Origin: Streptomyces deccanensis
Lineage (GTDB): Bacteria; Actinomycetota; Actinomycetes; Streptomycetales; Streptomycetaceae
Direction: 5' to 3'
Length of the DNA stretch: 64,000 nt
Assembly: GCF_022385335.1 (NCBI RefSeq)
Contig: NZ_CP092431.1
Coordinates: forward strand, 9,114,001 to 9,178,000
The notes under the pieces: model-generated
The model's database searches: none
What the model was told of the DNA's origin: nothing
What the model saw: only the letters and a program-made list of their open reading frames with translations
Translations under genes and position numbers: made by a program
Part shown: in pieces, positions 8,080 to 17,054 of the stretch
Numbering within the stretch: the stretch's first letter is position 1
How the letters are laid out: every line of letters starts with the position of its first letter

Positions 8080-9111
8080 TCACTCAGCGCTTAGGCTCTG
8101 AGGGTTTCGGGGCGGGCGACCGTCGCCGCCCGCAGTGGGCACGTCGGCCCTGATCAGGGCCTGTGCACGCAGTTCGTCCCACAGTCCGTCGGGGATGCGC
8201 TGGGCGTGCAGTTCGACGTTGCGCCGGACCTGTTCCGGGGAACGCATGCCCAGGGTGACGTTGACGACGGCGGGGTGTGCGAAGGGGAAGGCGATGGCGG
8301 CGGCCGGCAGCGTGGTGCCGTACCGCTCGCAGACCTCGGCGATGGCCAGGGCCCGCTGCACGAGGTCGCTCGGGGCGTCCTGGTAGTCGTATTTCATACC
8401 CTCGGCTGGCCTGTCCTGGGAGAGCAGGCCGGAGTTGAAGACGCCGACCGCGACGACGCTCTTGCCGTGGGCCTGCGCGGCGGGCAGGACGTCGTCGAGG
8501 GCGGACTGGTCGAGCAGCGTGTAGCGCCCGGCCAGCATCACCACGTCGGCGGCGGTCTCGCGCAGGAAGCGGGCGAGCATGGCGGACTGGTTCATGCCGG
8601 CGCCGATCGCGCCGATCACTCCCTGGTCGCGCAGTTCGGCCAGGGCGGGCATGGCCTCGTCGGCGGCCTGTTGCCAGTGGTCGTCGGGGTCGTGGAGGTA
8701 GACGATGTCGAGGCGGTCCAGGCCGGTGCGCTCCAGCGTCTCCTCCATGGAGCGCAGTACGCCGTCGCGGCTGAAGTCCCACTGGCGGCGCAGGTCGTCC
8801 CGGACTACGAACCCGTCGCTGTCGACCCCGGTGGGGTGTTCGTTGGGGACGAGGAGCCGGCCCACCTTGGACGAGACGACGTACTCGTCGCGGGGCCGCT
8901 CGCGCAGGGCGGCGCCGAGCCGGCGTTCGGAGAGGCCGAGGCCGTAGTGGGGAGCGGTGTCGAAGTAGCGGACGCCCGCGTCCCAGGCGGCGTCGATCGC
9001 GGCCGACGCGGCCTGCGGGGCGGTCACCCGGTACAGGTTGCCGATCACCGAGGCGCCGAAGCCGAGCTCGGTGACGGCGACCGGCGTGTGGTGGATCTTC
9101 CGGTGGTGCAA
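8080..9111 (-). CDS. Aldo/keto reductase, aldose 1-dehydrogenase type
   Basis: A 343-residue AKR with the catalytic set D51, Y56 (DTAPHYGLGLSERRLG), K82 and H140 (IVYLHDPDD). The pattern fits the D-threo-aldose/L-fucose 1-dehydrogenase subgroup, which oxidises the free sugar at C1 to a lactone with NAD(P). The start is a TTG with AGGAG six bases upstream; no ATG or GTG fits better. It lies between the sugar kinase and the secreted beta-helix gene, in a set with mutarotase and lactonase, so the inferred role is the first oxidation step of the imported sugar. L-galactose fits the neighbours better than L-fucose (see findings). Confidence 0.85.
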   Translation of the reverse strand: MHHRKIHHTPVAVTELGFGASVIGNLYRVTAPQAASAAIDAAWDAGVRYFDTAPHYGLGLSERRLGAALRERPRDEYVVSSKVGRLLVPNEHPTGVDSDGFVVRDDLRRQWDFSRDGVLRSMEETLERTGLDRLDIVYLHDPDDHWQQAADEAMPALAELRDQGVIGAIGAGMNQSAMLARFLRETAADVVMLAGRYTLLDQSALDDVLPAAQAHGKSVVAVGVFNSGLLSQDRPAEGMKYDYQDAPSDLVQRALAIAEVCERYGTTLPAAAIAFPFAHPAVVNVTLGMRSPEQVRRNVELHAQRIPDGLWDELRAQALIRADVPTAGGDGRPPRNPQSLSAE

Positions 9112-9146
9112 GACGTGCTCCTGGGGACAGGGGTGGGGGACACCGG

Positions 9147-10184
9147 TCAGCGTCGGACGTGGGCCGAGCCGCCGTCGATGAGCGCTTCGACCTCGGACAG
9201 GGTGGCCATGGAGACATCGCCGGGAGTGGTCATGACCAGAGCACCGTGGGCCGTGCCGTAGGCGAGGGCACGTTCCAGGGAGTGACCGGCGAGCAGGCCG
9301 TGGATCAGTCCGGCGGCGAAGCCGTCGCCGGAGCCGATGCGGTCCAGGACGTGCAGTCCGGGCATGCGGGGACCGGGCACGTAGCCCGTCTCGGCGGACC
9401 AGGCGGCCGAGCTCCAGTCGTTCACACCCGCCGAGGGAACCTCGCGCAGGGTCGTCGCGAGCACCCCCGCACCGGGCAGCAGGTCGGCGACCGCGGCAAG
9501 CGCGTCCGGCACCTCGTCGGCCGCGAACCGCACGGCGCCCGGATGCTCGCCCGCGAGGCCGAGGGCACCCACTACTACCTCGGCGTGCCGGGCCAGGCGC
9601 AGGTCGACCTCGCGGGCCCGCTCCGGTCCGCCGCGGTCGGCCCAGAGGCTGGAGCGGTAGTTGGGGTCGTAGGAGACGGTGACACCGTGCCGGCGCGCGG
9701 CCGCCATGGCCTCGTCGGCGACGTCGACCGTGGTCTCCGACAGGCCCGCGAAGATCCCACCGGTGTGGAACCAGCGTGCCCCGGCCGAGAACACCGTGTC
9801 CCAGTCCACGTCGCCCTTGCGTAGCTGGGAGACGGCGGTGTGGGCGCGGTCGCTGACGCCGAGCGCGCCGCGGATGCCATAGCCGCGCTCGACGAAGTTG
9901 AGACCGTTGCGGGCGGTGCGGCCGATGCCGTCGTCGGGCATCCAGCAGATCATCGAGGCGTCGACCCCGCCCTGGAGGATCAGGTCCTCCACGAGGCGTC
10001 CGACCGCGTTGTCCGCCAGCGCGGTGACGACGGCGGTGCGATGTCCGAAGCAGCGGCGCAGGCCTCGTACGACGTTGTACTCGCCGCCGCCCTCCCACAC
10101 CTGGAAGCTGCGGGCGGTGCGGATGCGGCCCTCACCGGGGTCGAGGCGCAGCATGACCTCGCCGAGGGCGATCACGTCGGCCAT
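9147..10184 (-). CDS. PfkB family sugar kinase, 2-keto-3-deoxygluconate kinase type
   Basis: A 345-residue ribokinase-fold protein. The substrate site shows GGGEYNVVRGL (residues 32-42, the Gly-rich substrate loop), and the catalytic base is D287 in DRIGSGDGFAAG. KDG kinases phosphorylate 2-keto-3-deoxyaldonates at O6 and are normally paired with KDPG aldolase, which here is the next gene upstream and overlaps it by 13 bp. The pairing is the main reason for the substrate call. Note that O6 phosphorylation is impossible on a 6-deoxy sugar acid. Confidence 0.85.
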   Translation of the reverse strand: MADVIALGEVMLRLDPGEGRIRTARSFQVWEGGGEYNVVRGLRRCFGHRTAVVTALADNAVGRLVEDLILQGGVDASMICWMPDDGIGRTARNGLNFVERGYGIRGALGVSDRAHTAVSQLRKGDVDWDTVFSAGARWFHTGGIFAGLSETTVDVADEAMAAARRHGVTVSYDPNYRSSLWADRGGPERAREVDLRLARHAEVVVGALGLAGEHPGAVRFAADEVPDALAAVADLLPGAGVLATTLREVPSAGVNDWSSAAWSAETGYVPGPRMPGLHVLDRIGSGDGFAAGLIHGLLAGHSLERALAYGTAHGALVMTTPGDVSMATLSEVEALIDGGSAHVRR

Positions 10185-10810
10185 GGCATGCTCCGCTCCA
10201 CGGCTTCGGCGGTCAGCCGGCGGATCTCCGCGTAGTCGCCGCTCTTGAGGAGGTCGGGTGTGGCCATCCAGCTGCCGCCAACGGCGAGGACCGCCGGTTC
10301 GGAGAGGTAGCCGGGCAGAGCGGCGGCGTCGATCCCGCCGGTCGGCATGAACCGCACCCCGGGGAAGGGCGCGGCGAGTGCCCGCAGCATCGCCCGGCCG
10401 CCGAGCGGTTCGGCGGGGAACAGCTTGACCGTGTCGATGCCCGCCTTGACCGCGCGCATCAACTCGGTGGCGGTTGCCACGCCTGGCGCGACCGGGATGC
10501 CCAACGCCCTTGCCGCGTCGATGACTTCGTCGTCGAGGCCGGGCGAGACGAGGAAGCGTGCCCCGGCCGCAACGGCCCGCTCCGCCTGCTCGGCGGTCAG
10601 CACCGTACCGGCGCCGACGATCAGACCGCCTTCGGCGGCCATCGCCTTCACTACCTGCTCGGCGTCCGGGGTGCGGAAGGTGACCTCCGCGCAGCGGGCG
10701 CCGCCCGCGGACAGCGCGCGGGCCAGCGGGGCGGCCGTGGTGGGGTCGGGCACGGTCAGGACCGGCACGATCAGCGCCTCGGCGAGCAGGTCGGTGAGGT
10801 GGGCGGTCAT
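10172..10810 (-). CDS. 2-keto-3-deoxy-6-phosphogluconate (KDPG) aldolase
   Basis: A 212-residue class I aldolase of the KDPG/KHG family. E42 in AEVTFRTP is the proton-transfer glutamate and K129 in VKLFPAEPLGG forms the Schiff base; FMPTGGI is the phosphate-binding turn. It cleaves KDPG (or the galacto epimer) to pyruvate and glyceraldehyde 3-phosphate. The ATG overlaps the SDR stop codon (ATGA) and its own end overlaps the kinase, so the three genes are translationally coupled. Confidence 0.9.
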   Translation of the reverse strand: MTAHLTDLLAEALIVPVLTVPDPTTAAPLARALSAGGARCAEVTFRTPDAEQVVKAMAAEGGLIVGAGTVLTAEQAERAVAAGARFLVSPGLDDEVIDAARALGIPVAPGVATATELMRAVKAGIDTVKLFPAEPLGGRAMLRALAAPFPGVRFMPTGGIDAAALPGYLSEPAVLAVGGSWMATPDLLKSGDYAEIRRLTAEAVERSMPWPT

Positions 10811-11568
10811 CGGCCCAGCCATCCGCCGTCGACCGGGAGGACGGTGCCGTGGACGTAGGCGGCCGCGTCCGAGGCGAGGAACACGGTGGCGCCGCCGAGG
10901 TCGTCGGCGCTGCCCCAACGCGCGGCCGGGATCCGGTCCAGGATCGCCTTGCTGCGCGCCGGGTCGTCCTGCAGAGCCTGGGTGTTGTCGGTGGCGATGT
11001 AACCCGGCGCGATGGCGTTGACGTTGACGCCGTGCGGCGCCCACTCGTTGGCCAGCGCCTTGGTGAGACCGGCGACGCCGTGCTTGGCGGCGGTGTAGCC
11101 GGGGACGGTGATGCCGCCCTGGAAGCTCAGGAGGGAGGCCGTGAAGATGACCTTCCCCCGGCCACGCGCCACCATCGACGCGCCGACCGCGCGGGCCAGC
11201 GTGAACTGGGCGCTCAGATTGACCTGGAGGACCAGGTCCCAGTCCGCGTCTGGGTGTTGTGCCGCGGGGGCCCGGCGGATCGTGCCGGCGTTGTTGACGA
11301 GGATGTCCACCGGGCGCTCCCGGCCCGCGAGGTCGGCGCCCAGGGCCCGGACGGCCTCGGGGTCGGCGAAGTCGGTACGAATCGCCTCGAAGGTACGGCC
11401 GGCGGCGGTGACGTCCTTCTCCACCGCGCTGCCGGACTCCTCCAGCGAGGCGCTCACCCCGATGACGTCGGCGCCGGCCTCGGCGAGCGCGTGAGCCATG
11501 GCCCGCCCGATCCCGCGCCGGGCGCCGGTGACGACGGCGAGCCGTCCGGTGAGGTCGAAGGCGTTCAT
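10807..11568 (-). CDS. KduD-type short-chain dehydrogenase
   Basis: A 253-residue classical SDR: FDLTGRLAVVTGARRGIG (cofactor site), NNAG, the Ser of TASLLSF, and YTAAKHG with catalytic Tyr/Lys, then LANEWAPHGVNVNAIAPGYIATDNT. The last segment and the overall pattern closely resemble 2-deoxy-D-gluconate 3-dehydrogenase/KduD, which reduces 5-keto-4-deoxyuronate-type acids to 2-keto-3-deoxygluconate. Here it probably reduces a 2,5-diketo-3-deoxyaldonate to KDG for the kinase. The start overlaps the upstream ADH stop (ATGA). Confidence 0.9.
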   Translation of the reverse strand: MNAFDLTGRLAVVTGARRGIGRAMAHALAEAGADVIGVSASLEESGSAVEKDVTAAGRTFEAIRTDFADPEAVRALGADLAGRERPVDILVNNAGTIRRAPAAQHPDADWDLVLQVNLSAQFTLARAVGASMVARGRGKVIFTASLLSFQGGITVPGYTAAKHGVAGLTKALANEWAPHGVNVNAIAPGYIATDNTQALQDDPARSKAILDRIPAARWGSADDLGGATVFLASDAAAYVHGTVLPVDGGWLGR

Positions 11569-12608
11569 ACGGCGGCCTCCTGAGCCTCGTCGGTGCAGTC
11601 CACCAGGATCTTCATCACGTTGCCGCCGCCCTCCAGCGCCTCGAAGGCGGCCGGTGCCTGGGTGAGCGGCACGACCTTGCTGATCAGCCGGTCGGCGGGA
11701 ATGGTGCCGTCGGCCACCAACGCCACCGCCTTCTCAAAGTCGGAGCGGTCGTACAACCGGGCCCCGACGAGGGTGAGTTCGCGCCAGAAGAAGCGGTGCA
11801 GGTTCACCTCGCGGAAGCGGGAGTGGATCGCGACCAGGCACAGCCGGCCGCGCACGCCGAGCACCTCGACCGCGGTGTCCATGCCTCCCGCGGCGCCGGA
11901 CACCTCGAAGGCGACGTCCGCGCCCGCGTCGCCGGTCCACTCACCGACCAGCTCGGCCAGGTCCTTGGCGGCCGGGTCCCACACGGTCAGCCCCAACTCC
12001 CGGGCGAGCAGCCGCCGATGGGCGCTCAGCTCCACCACCCGCACGTCCCCGCCGGCGGCCTGCGCGACCAGCGCGATCAGGACGCCGACCGGGCCACCGC
12101 CGACCACGACGACCCGCTCGCCCTCGCCCACCCCGGCGCGGCCGACGTCGTGCACCGCGACCGCGGTGGGCTCGACGAGCGCGGCCCGGTCCAGCGGGAG
12201 CGACTCGGGCAGCCGTATGAGAGTGGAGGCGGGCACGGTCCAGCGCTGCTGCATGGCACCGGGGGAGTCGATGCCGATGAAGTCCAGGTGCTGGCAGATG
12301 TGCTGGTGGCCGCCCTGGCAGGCCGGGCAGGTGTCGTCCCAGCGCAACGGCATCACGGTGACCGCGTCACCGGGTGCCCAGCCCTCGACGTCCGGGCCCA
12401 CCCGGACCACCCGTCCGGACATCTCGTGCCCGAGGACGGCGGGCGCGGTGACGCGGGCGTCCATGTCGCCGTGGAAGATGTGCAGGTCGGTACCGCAGAT
12501 ACCGACGTAGGCGGGGGCCAACTCCACCTCACCGGGTCCCGGCGGCGCGCTGAGGGCAGGGGCCGTGTCCAGGGTGCGGGCGGACAGATAACGGGCGGCT
12601 AGCGTCAT
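11565..12608 (-). CDS. Zinc-dependent alcohol dehydrogenase (MDR), sugar-acid type
   Basis: A 347-residue medium-chain dehydrogenase. Catalytic zinc residues are C38 (GICGTDLH), H61-E62 (GHEMSG) and a downstream Glu (LVEPTAVAVHDV). The Rossmann motif is VVGGGPVGV. The structural zinc lobe is incomplete: positions 91, 94, 97 and 105 read D, C, C, C instead of four cysteines. Relatives oxidise polyols or aldonates such as L-galactonate at C5. With the KduD-type SDR next to it, oxidation of a 2-keto-3-deoxyaldonate at C5 is the likely role. The upstream gap to the lactonase gene is 140 bp and holds a hairpin, so levels may differ from the upstream genes. Confidence 0.85.
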   Translation of the reverse strand: MTLAARYLSARTLDTAPALSAPPGPGEVELAPAYVGICGTDLHIFHGDMDARVTAPAVLGHEMSGRVVRVGPDVEGWAPGDAVTVMPLRWDDTCPACQGGHQHICQHLDFIGIDSPGAMQQRWTVPASTLIRLPESLPLDRAALVEPTAVAVHDVGRAGVGEGERVVVVGGGPVGVLIALVAQAAGGDVRVVELSAHRRLLARELGLTVWDPAAKDLAELVGEWTGDAGADVAFEVSGAAGGMDTAVEVLGVRGRLCLVAIHSRFREVNLHRFFWRELTLVGARLYDRSDFEKAVALVADGTIPADRLISKVVPLTQAPAAFEALEGGGNVMKILVDCTDEAQEAAV

Positions 12609-12645
12609 GGGGGTCAGGGTCCCTTCGGCGCGGATCGGTGCCGGT

Positions 12646-12668
12646 GGATGCCGAGTGGCTCGGCATCC
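12646..12668. terminator. Hairpin in the lactonase-ADH gap
   Basis: GGATGCCGAG and CTCGGCATCC pair around TGG (10-bp stem, 3-nt loop). It lies inside a presumed operon, so it may be a partial terminator or an RNA-processing site rather than an operon end. Confidence 0.4.
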
Positions 12669-12748
12669 GTGGCTGTGTGTCCCGCGCTGGTTTCGTGCGG
12701 TGGAGTGTCGTTCCGCGGCGGTGGCTCCAGCCGCGGGAGGGGAGCTGA

Positions 12749-13654
12749 TCAGATCGCCCGGGTGGCGGTGTCGCCCTCTCCGGCGCCGGTAGGAAGGCCG
12801 TAGAACGCGGTCGCGGTGCCGGCGAGGAGCGCGTGGACTTCGCTGTCGCTCCAGCCGGTGAGTAGTTCGTCCACGGTGGCGGCCCACCGGTTCCAGCCGC
12901 CGGCGAGGTTGGCGACCGGCCAGTCCGAGCCGAACATCAGCCGCTCGGGCCCGAAGGCGGAGACCAGTACGTCCCAGGCGGGGCGGATGTCGGCGGTGGT
13001 CCAGTGGGCGTGGTCGGCCTCGGTGATCAGCCCCGAGACCTTGCAGACCACCTGCGGGTGTGCGGCCAGTTGCCGCATTCCGCGTTCCCAGTCCGCGATG
13101 TCCTGCCGGGCGATGTCCGGCTTGCCCGCGTGGTCGAGTACCTGGGGCAGCTCGGGGAAGCGTTCCGCGAGCCGGGCCGCCTGGTCGAGCTGGTGGTCGC
13201 GGACGAGCACGTCGTAGCGCAGTCCTCGATCCCGGACCGCCTCCAACCCGCGTTCCACGTCCGGGCGTTGCAGCCAGTCGGGGTCGGTCTCGCCCTGGAC
13301 GAGGTGCCGCAGGGAGCGCAGGTACCCGCCACCCGGCCCGGCGAGCAGCTGGTCGAGCACGCCACCGATGGCCGGGGACGTGAGGTCGGCCCAGCCGACC
13401 ACGGCCTGGATCAGAGCCTCCCGCTCGGCGAGTTCGAGCAGGTCCTCGGTCTCGGCGACCTCCGCGATGCACTGGACGACAACGGTGCCGTGCAGCCGCC
13501 GGCCCGCGATCGGGCGGGTGGCCGTGGAGCGCAGGTCATCGGGGGTGAAAGTGCGGCGGATCGATGCCACGCCGGGGTCGTCCAGCCAGGGCTGCGGACG
13601 GTGTGCGAGGTCCCAGAGGTGGTGGTGCGCGTCGACAAGCACGGGTGCGTTCAC
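12749..13654 (-). CDS. Amidohydrolase, L-fuconolactonase-type sugar lactonase
   Basis: A 301-residue TIM-barrel amidohydrolase of the COG3618 group. It begins with DAHHHLWDLAHRPQPWL (metal or substrate histidines 10-12), has LRHLVQGETDPDWL, VLDHAGKP and the terminal FGSDWPV aspartate, as in L-fucono-1,5-lactonase and L-galactonolactonase. It would open the lactone made by the AKR. The start is a GTG (NAPVLVDAH follows) with no strong ribosome site, placed by the first homologous strand. The mutarotase stop lies 38 bp upstream. Confidence 0.85.
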   Translation of the reverse strand: MNAPVLVDAHHHLWDLAHRPQPWLDDPGVASIRRTFTPDDLRSTATRPIAGRRLHGTVVVQCIAEVAETEDLLELAEREALIQAVVGWADLTSPAIGGVLDQLLAGPGGGYLRSLRHLVQGETDPDWLQRPDVERGLEAVRDRGLRYDVLVRDHQLDQAARLAERFPELPQVLDHAGKPDIARQDIADWERGMRQLAAHPQVVCKVSGLITEADHAHWTTADIRPAWDVLVSAFGPERLMFGSDWPVANLAGGWNRWAATVDELLTGWSDSEVHALLAGTATAFYGLPTGAGEGDTATRAI

Positions 13655-13692
13655 GAGGTGATCCAAGTCGGGTCGGGCTGGTGCGGGCCGGG

Positions 13693-14040
13693 TCAGGCGG
13701 TGGCGTCGTCGTCGAGCGAGCTGAGGTGCCAGACCTCGGGGAGCTCGGTCCACTGGCGTCCCTCGCCCCGGTCGGGGAAGGGCTCCTGGCACGGGTCGGT
13801 GAGCGTCCACCAGCGCTGGGTCTCGGGGTCCGCGTCGATGGACGCCATGTCCGCCTCGAAGTCCTCGCCGTGGTACTCCATGTAGGCGAACAGCACGTCA
13901 CCGTGGAGGTAGATGCTGTAGTTACGGATGTTCGCCCGGCGCAGAGCGGCTTCGACTCCGGGCCATACGGCCGAGTGGAGCCGGAGGTACTCCTCGCGGT
14001 GTTCGGGGCGGAGCCTGATGGTCTGGGCGATGCGCTTCAC
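13693..14040 (-). CDS. RhaM-type sugar mutarotase
   Basis: A 115-residue protein of the L-rhamnose mutarotase fold: KRIAQTIRLRPEHREEYLRLHSAVWP (start), NIRNYSIYLHGDVLFAYMEY and the C-terminal WTELPEVWHL. Family members interconvert anomers of L-rhamnose or, in oxidative L-fucose clusters, L-fucose. The length is typical. The GTG start overlaps the stop of the 676-residue gene by 4 bp (GTGA). It supports uptake of a free L-sugar whose anomer must match the dehydrogenase. Confidence 0.9.
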   Translation of the reverse strand: MKRIAQTIRLRPEHREEYLRLHSAVWPGVEAALRRANIRNYSIYLHGDVLFAYMEYHGEDFEADMASIDADPETQRWWTLTDPCQEPFPDRGEGRQWTELPEVWHLSSLDDDATA

Positions 14041-16067
14041 GCCGATTCCCCTTTCGTCTCGGTGGAGTGCGAGCCCGCGGAGGGCCGGTCGGCCGCAGCG
14101 TCGAACGGCGTGCGATAGCTGGGAGTGCGCGTGCGCAACCCCAGCCGCAGGGTGAGCCGAATACGCGTGGAGGCGGGCAGATGGACCGTCAGGAACGCAC
14201 TGTCACACGGGACAGTGGCCTCGGAGATCACCGGCTCGGTGTGTCCGTAGTCGTACAGGTCTCCGATCCAGCCGTCGTCCGCGCAGGTCGTGTACCGGAC
14301 GCCGGTGATGGTGTGCTCGGCGAAGGCGCCGGCCTGGACGACGACCGTGCGGTCGGTGCCGGGGGAGAGATTGACCAGCTCGACGGTGGTCGCCTCGGGA
14401 TCGATGGAGGTGACCAGGGCGGCGACGTCCGTCGGCAGACCCGCCCGGCGGGCGTCGGCGTCGTGGTAGCGCAGCCTCGCCTGCTGCAGGCCCCCGTTGT
14501 ACAGGACCTGCGGGCCTCCCCAGGTCAGCTGCACCAGGGCCTCGGTGGCCACCGGGTTGCACTGCTGCCACACGTGGATGTCCGCCTCCGGCACGTCCAG
14601 GTCGCCGTAGCGGTCGATGCGCCGCAGCCGGTGCCGGACCTGGGCCTGGGCCGCCGCGAGGATCCGCTCCGGATAGCCGGGGTCGTCACCGGCGAGGAAG
14701 GCGAACCACGCCTTCTCGTGACCGGACTCCTCCTTGGCACGGAACGGCCGTACGGTGCGCCAGTCGATGCCGTCGGCCTCGCGCAGCCGCTCCAGCCGGG
14801 CGCGGTCGGCCTCCGAGGAGGTGTGGTGCCACAGGGCAACCGGAACGGGGGGCGTGGCCGGGTTGTAGTCGAACCAGCCCGAGTCGTTGTGCCGGAACGG
14901 CAGGTGGAGCGTGGGCGTGTCGCGGTCCGGGCCGAGTTCCGCCACCCACTTGGAGGGCAGGCTGGAGTCCGCCTCCGTGTTGGGCATGACCTTGCCGCGG
15001 TCGATCAGGGCGTCGAGCGAAGTCGCGACCATGGAGAGGTAGTCGTCGTCCCCGGTGACCGTCGCCGCCGCGAGCGCCGCCACACAGGCCGCGTGGCCGA
15101 CGCTGTGCCAGCCGTGCGGCCAGGACCAGCCGTAGTGGCCCCCGTACCAGCGGCCTTCCAGCAGACTGCCGACGACCCCGTCCGGGCCGACGTTGTCCGG
15201 GATCAGTCCGCCCTGTTCCCGGGTGCGCTCGCGCCAGGCGCCCACGTACTCGACGATCCAGTCGCGGTAGCGCTCCTCGCCGGTCAGGATCCAGGCGTTG
15301 AGCACCAGTCCGGCCGCCGCGAGGTTGAGCGCGGTGTCGCCGACGCCCATCCGGTCCCGCATCTGGTCACCGAGCCGCGGGTCCGCCGACAGCGGGAAGG
15401 GTCCGTCGGCGGCCTCGGGCAGCCAGTCGAGCGGGAAGCCGTAGGTCTCGGCCTCCTTCTGTAGCCAGGGGTACACGTCTGCGTCGAACAGGCCGGTGCG
15501 CTCGGGGTCGCTGCCGTTGTGCGGGCGAGTGATGATGCGGTGCTCGGGGTCGTAGTTGCCCTTGGCGGGGTCGACGTACAACTCGGCGAAGCGCAGCGCG
15601 CGTTCGGCCCAGCGGTCCGGGGCGGCCATGCACAGGAAGTAGAGCAGCAGCAGGCTCTCGCCCTGGTGGAACCAGTCGTAACCGCGCTCGTACTCGTCGC
15701 GCAGCATGTCCAGTTCGGTCAGCTGCCGGGTGACGCCCTCCCAGTGCCGCTCGCTGGCGGGCAGGAGGTCGTCGGCGCCGCCGAGGAGGTACAGCTGGGG
15801 CCAGTTGAAGAAGACCTCGTAGAAGTCGTCCACACCGTCGCGGCTGGTGAGCCGGTCGTTGTAGTTCAGCCGTCCGTCGGGGCCGGTGAAGCTGTGCTCG
15901 AAGCGGCGCCAGGCGTGGTCGAGCAGCTCAAACAGCGAGCGCTGGGCGACCGCCCAGCCGGGGGGTTCGAGGAGCGGCACCGTGGCCTGGACATCTGGCG
16001 CGGTTGCAGGCCGGTCGGCGTCCGGGGTGTCGTCGCCGGAAACGTGGGGCTCAGGGCTGAAGGGCAT
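14037..16067 (-). CDS. Unassigned 676-residue enzyme in sugar operon, probable (alpha/alpha)-barrel glycan enzyme
   Basis: No family name comes to mind. The protein has no signal peptide, so it is cytoplasmic. From about residue 40 to 520 it is mainly helical with repeated aromatic-rich turns: FFNWPQLYLLGG, RGYDWFHQGESLLLLYF, GRWYGGHYGWSWPHGWHSVGHA, RHNDSGWFDYNP and WGGPQVLYNGG. This looks like an (alpha/alpha) toroid as in many polysaccharide lyases and hydrolases; the last 120 residues look beta-rich. It is coupled to the mutarotase (GTGA overlap) and follows the permease stop closely, so it probably releases the monosaccharide from an imported oligosaccharide. A GTG at 16079 is an alternative start. 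Confidence 0.75.
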   Translation of the reverse strand: MPFSPEPHVSGDDTPDADRPATAPDVQATVPLLEPPGWAVAQRSLFELLDHAWRRFEHSFTGPDGRLNYNDRLTSRDGVDDFYEVFFNWPQLYLLGGADDLLPASERHWEGVTRQLTELDMLRDEYERGYDWFHQGESLLLLYFLCMAAPDRWAERALRFAELYVDPAKGNYDPEHRIITRPHNGSDPERTGLFDADVYPWLQKEAETYGFPLDWLPEAADGPFPLSADPRLGDQMRDRMGVGDTALNLAAAGLVLNAWILTGEERYRDWIVEYVGAWRERTREQGGLIPDNVGPDGVVGSLLEGRWYGGHYGWSWPHGWHSVGHAACVAALAAATVTGDDDYLSMVATSLDALIDRGKVMPNTEADSSLPSKWVAELGPDRDTPTLHLPFRHNDSGWFDYNPATPPVPVALWHHTSSEADRARLERLREADGIDWRTVRPFRAKEESGHEKAWFAFLAGDDPGYPERILAAAQAQVRHRLRRIDRYGDLDVPEADIHVWQQCNPVATEALVQLTWGGPQVLYNGGLQQARLRYHDADARRAGLPTDVAALVTSIDPEATTVELVNLSPGTDRTVVVQAGAFAEHTITGVRYTTCADDGWIGDLYDYGHTEPVISEATVPCDSAFLTVHLPASTRIRLTLRLGLRTRTPSYRTPFDAAADRPSAGSHSTETKGESA

Positions 16068-16075
16068 GAGGGCTG

Positions 16076-16984
16076 TCACTCCTTGGTGGCGCCGGCGAGC
16101 ATTCCGCTGACCAGGAAGCGCTGGGCGAACAGGAACACGACGAGCACCGGTGTGATGGCCACCAGCGTCGCCAGTGCCAATTGCGGGCGTTCGATCGCGA
16201 GGGAACCGACGGTCGGGTTGAACGACGGCACATTGCTGAGCAGGCTGCCGACGCCCACCTGGATCGGCATCTGGTCGCTCTCGGGGAGCATCACGTACGG
16301 CAGGAAGTAGTTCGTCCAGTTGGCGACGAAGCTGAAGAACCCGACCAGTGCGATGACGGGGGTCGCCAGCGGCAGGGCCACATGGCGGAAGACGCCGAAC
16401 TCGGAGCAGCCGTCGATCCGTGCCGCGGCCAGGAGGTCCTTGGGCACGGCGGTGGTGAAGTAGATGTACGTCAGGTACACCCCGAACGGGTAGAACGAGT
16501 ACGGCAGGATGATCGACCACATCGTGCCGATCAGGTGCACCGCGTTGATCTCCAGGAACAGCGGCACCACCAGCGTGGCGTTCGGCATCAGCATCACGAC
16601 GAGGGTCGCGATCAGCAGCGTGCGCCGGCCGCGGAACTCGGTCATCGCCAGCGCGTATCCGGCCGGAATGGCCAGGCAGAGCGTGATGACCAGCGAGATC
16701 GAGGCATAGACGGCGGAGTTGCGCAGCCACACCAGGATGGCGTTGTCCTGGAAGGCCGTGAGCGCGTGCCAGTTGGCCGTGAGCGCGTCCCAGGACCCGA
16801 AGGACAGGGGGTTGTCGTGGACCAGCTGCTGGTCGGTCTTGGTCGCCGCGAGCAGCAGCCACAGCACCGGCAGCACGAAGAACACCACGAACACGGTGAG
16901 CACCGAGCCCGCCAGCAGCCGGGACGCCATGTGCCGCGGGGGCAGCCTGCGCTGCCGTGGATCCCCGTGTCGGGTTCGGCTCAT
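16076..16984 (-). CDS. ABC sugar transporter permease, MalG type
   Basis: A 302-residue inner-membrane permease with six hydrophobic segments and the conserved EAA loop (AARIDGCSEFGVFRHVALPLATP) that contacts the ATPase. It ends LVSGMLAGATKE, typical of MalG-type carbohydrate permeases. An upstream in-frame ATG at 17065 overlaps the previous gene's stop by 11 bp and would add 27 residues; both starts have weak ribosome sites. It pairs with the next permease and the lipoprotein. No ATPase gene lies nearby, so a shared MsiK-like ATPase is expected. Confidence 0.9.
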   Translation of the reverse strand: MSRTRHGDPRQRRLPPRHMASRLLAGSVLTVFVVFFVLPVLWLLLAATKTDQQLVHDNPLSFGSWDALTANWHALTAFQDNAILVWLRNSAVYASISLVITLCLAIPAGYALAMTEFRGRRTLLIATLVVMLMPNATLVVPLFLEINAVHLIGTMWSIILPYSFYPFGVYLTYIYFTTAVPKDLLAAARIDGCSEFGVFRHVALPLATPVIALVGFFSFVANWTNYFLPYVMLPESDQMPIQVGVGSLLSNVPSFNPTVGSLAIERPQLALATLVAITPVLVVFLFAQRFLVSGMLAGATKE

Positions 16985-17054
16985 GACGTTCGGATCCCGT
17001 TCCGTACGTGGGACGTTGGCAAGGGCAGTGGGTCGACTCTCAGTCGGCCGTGTC

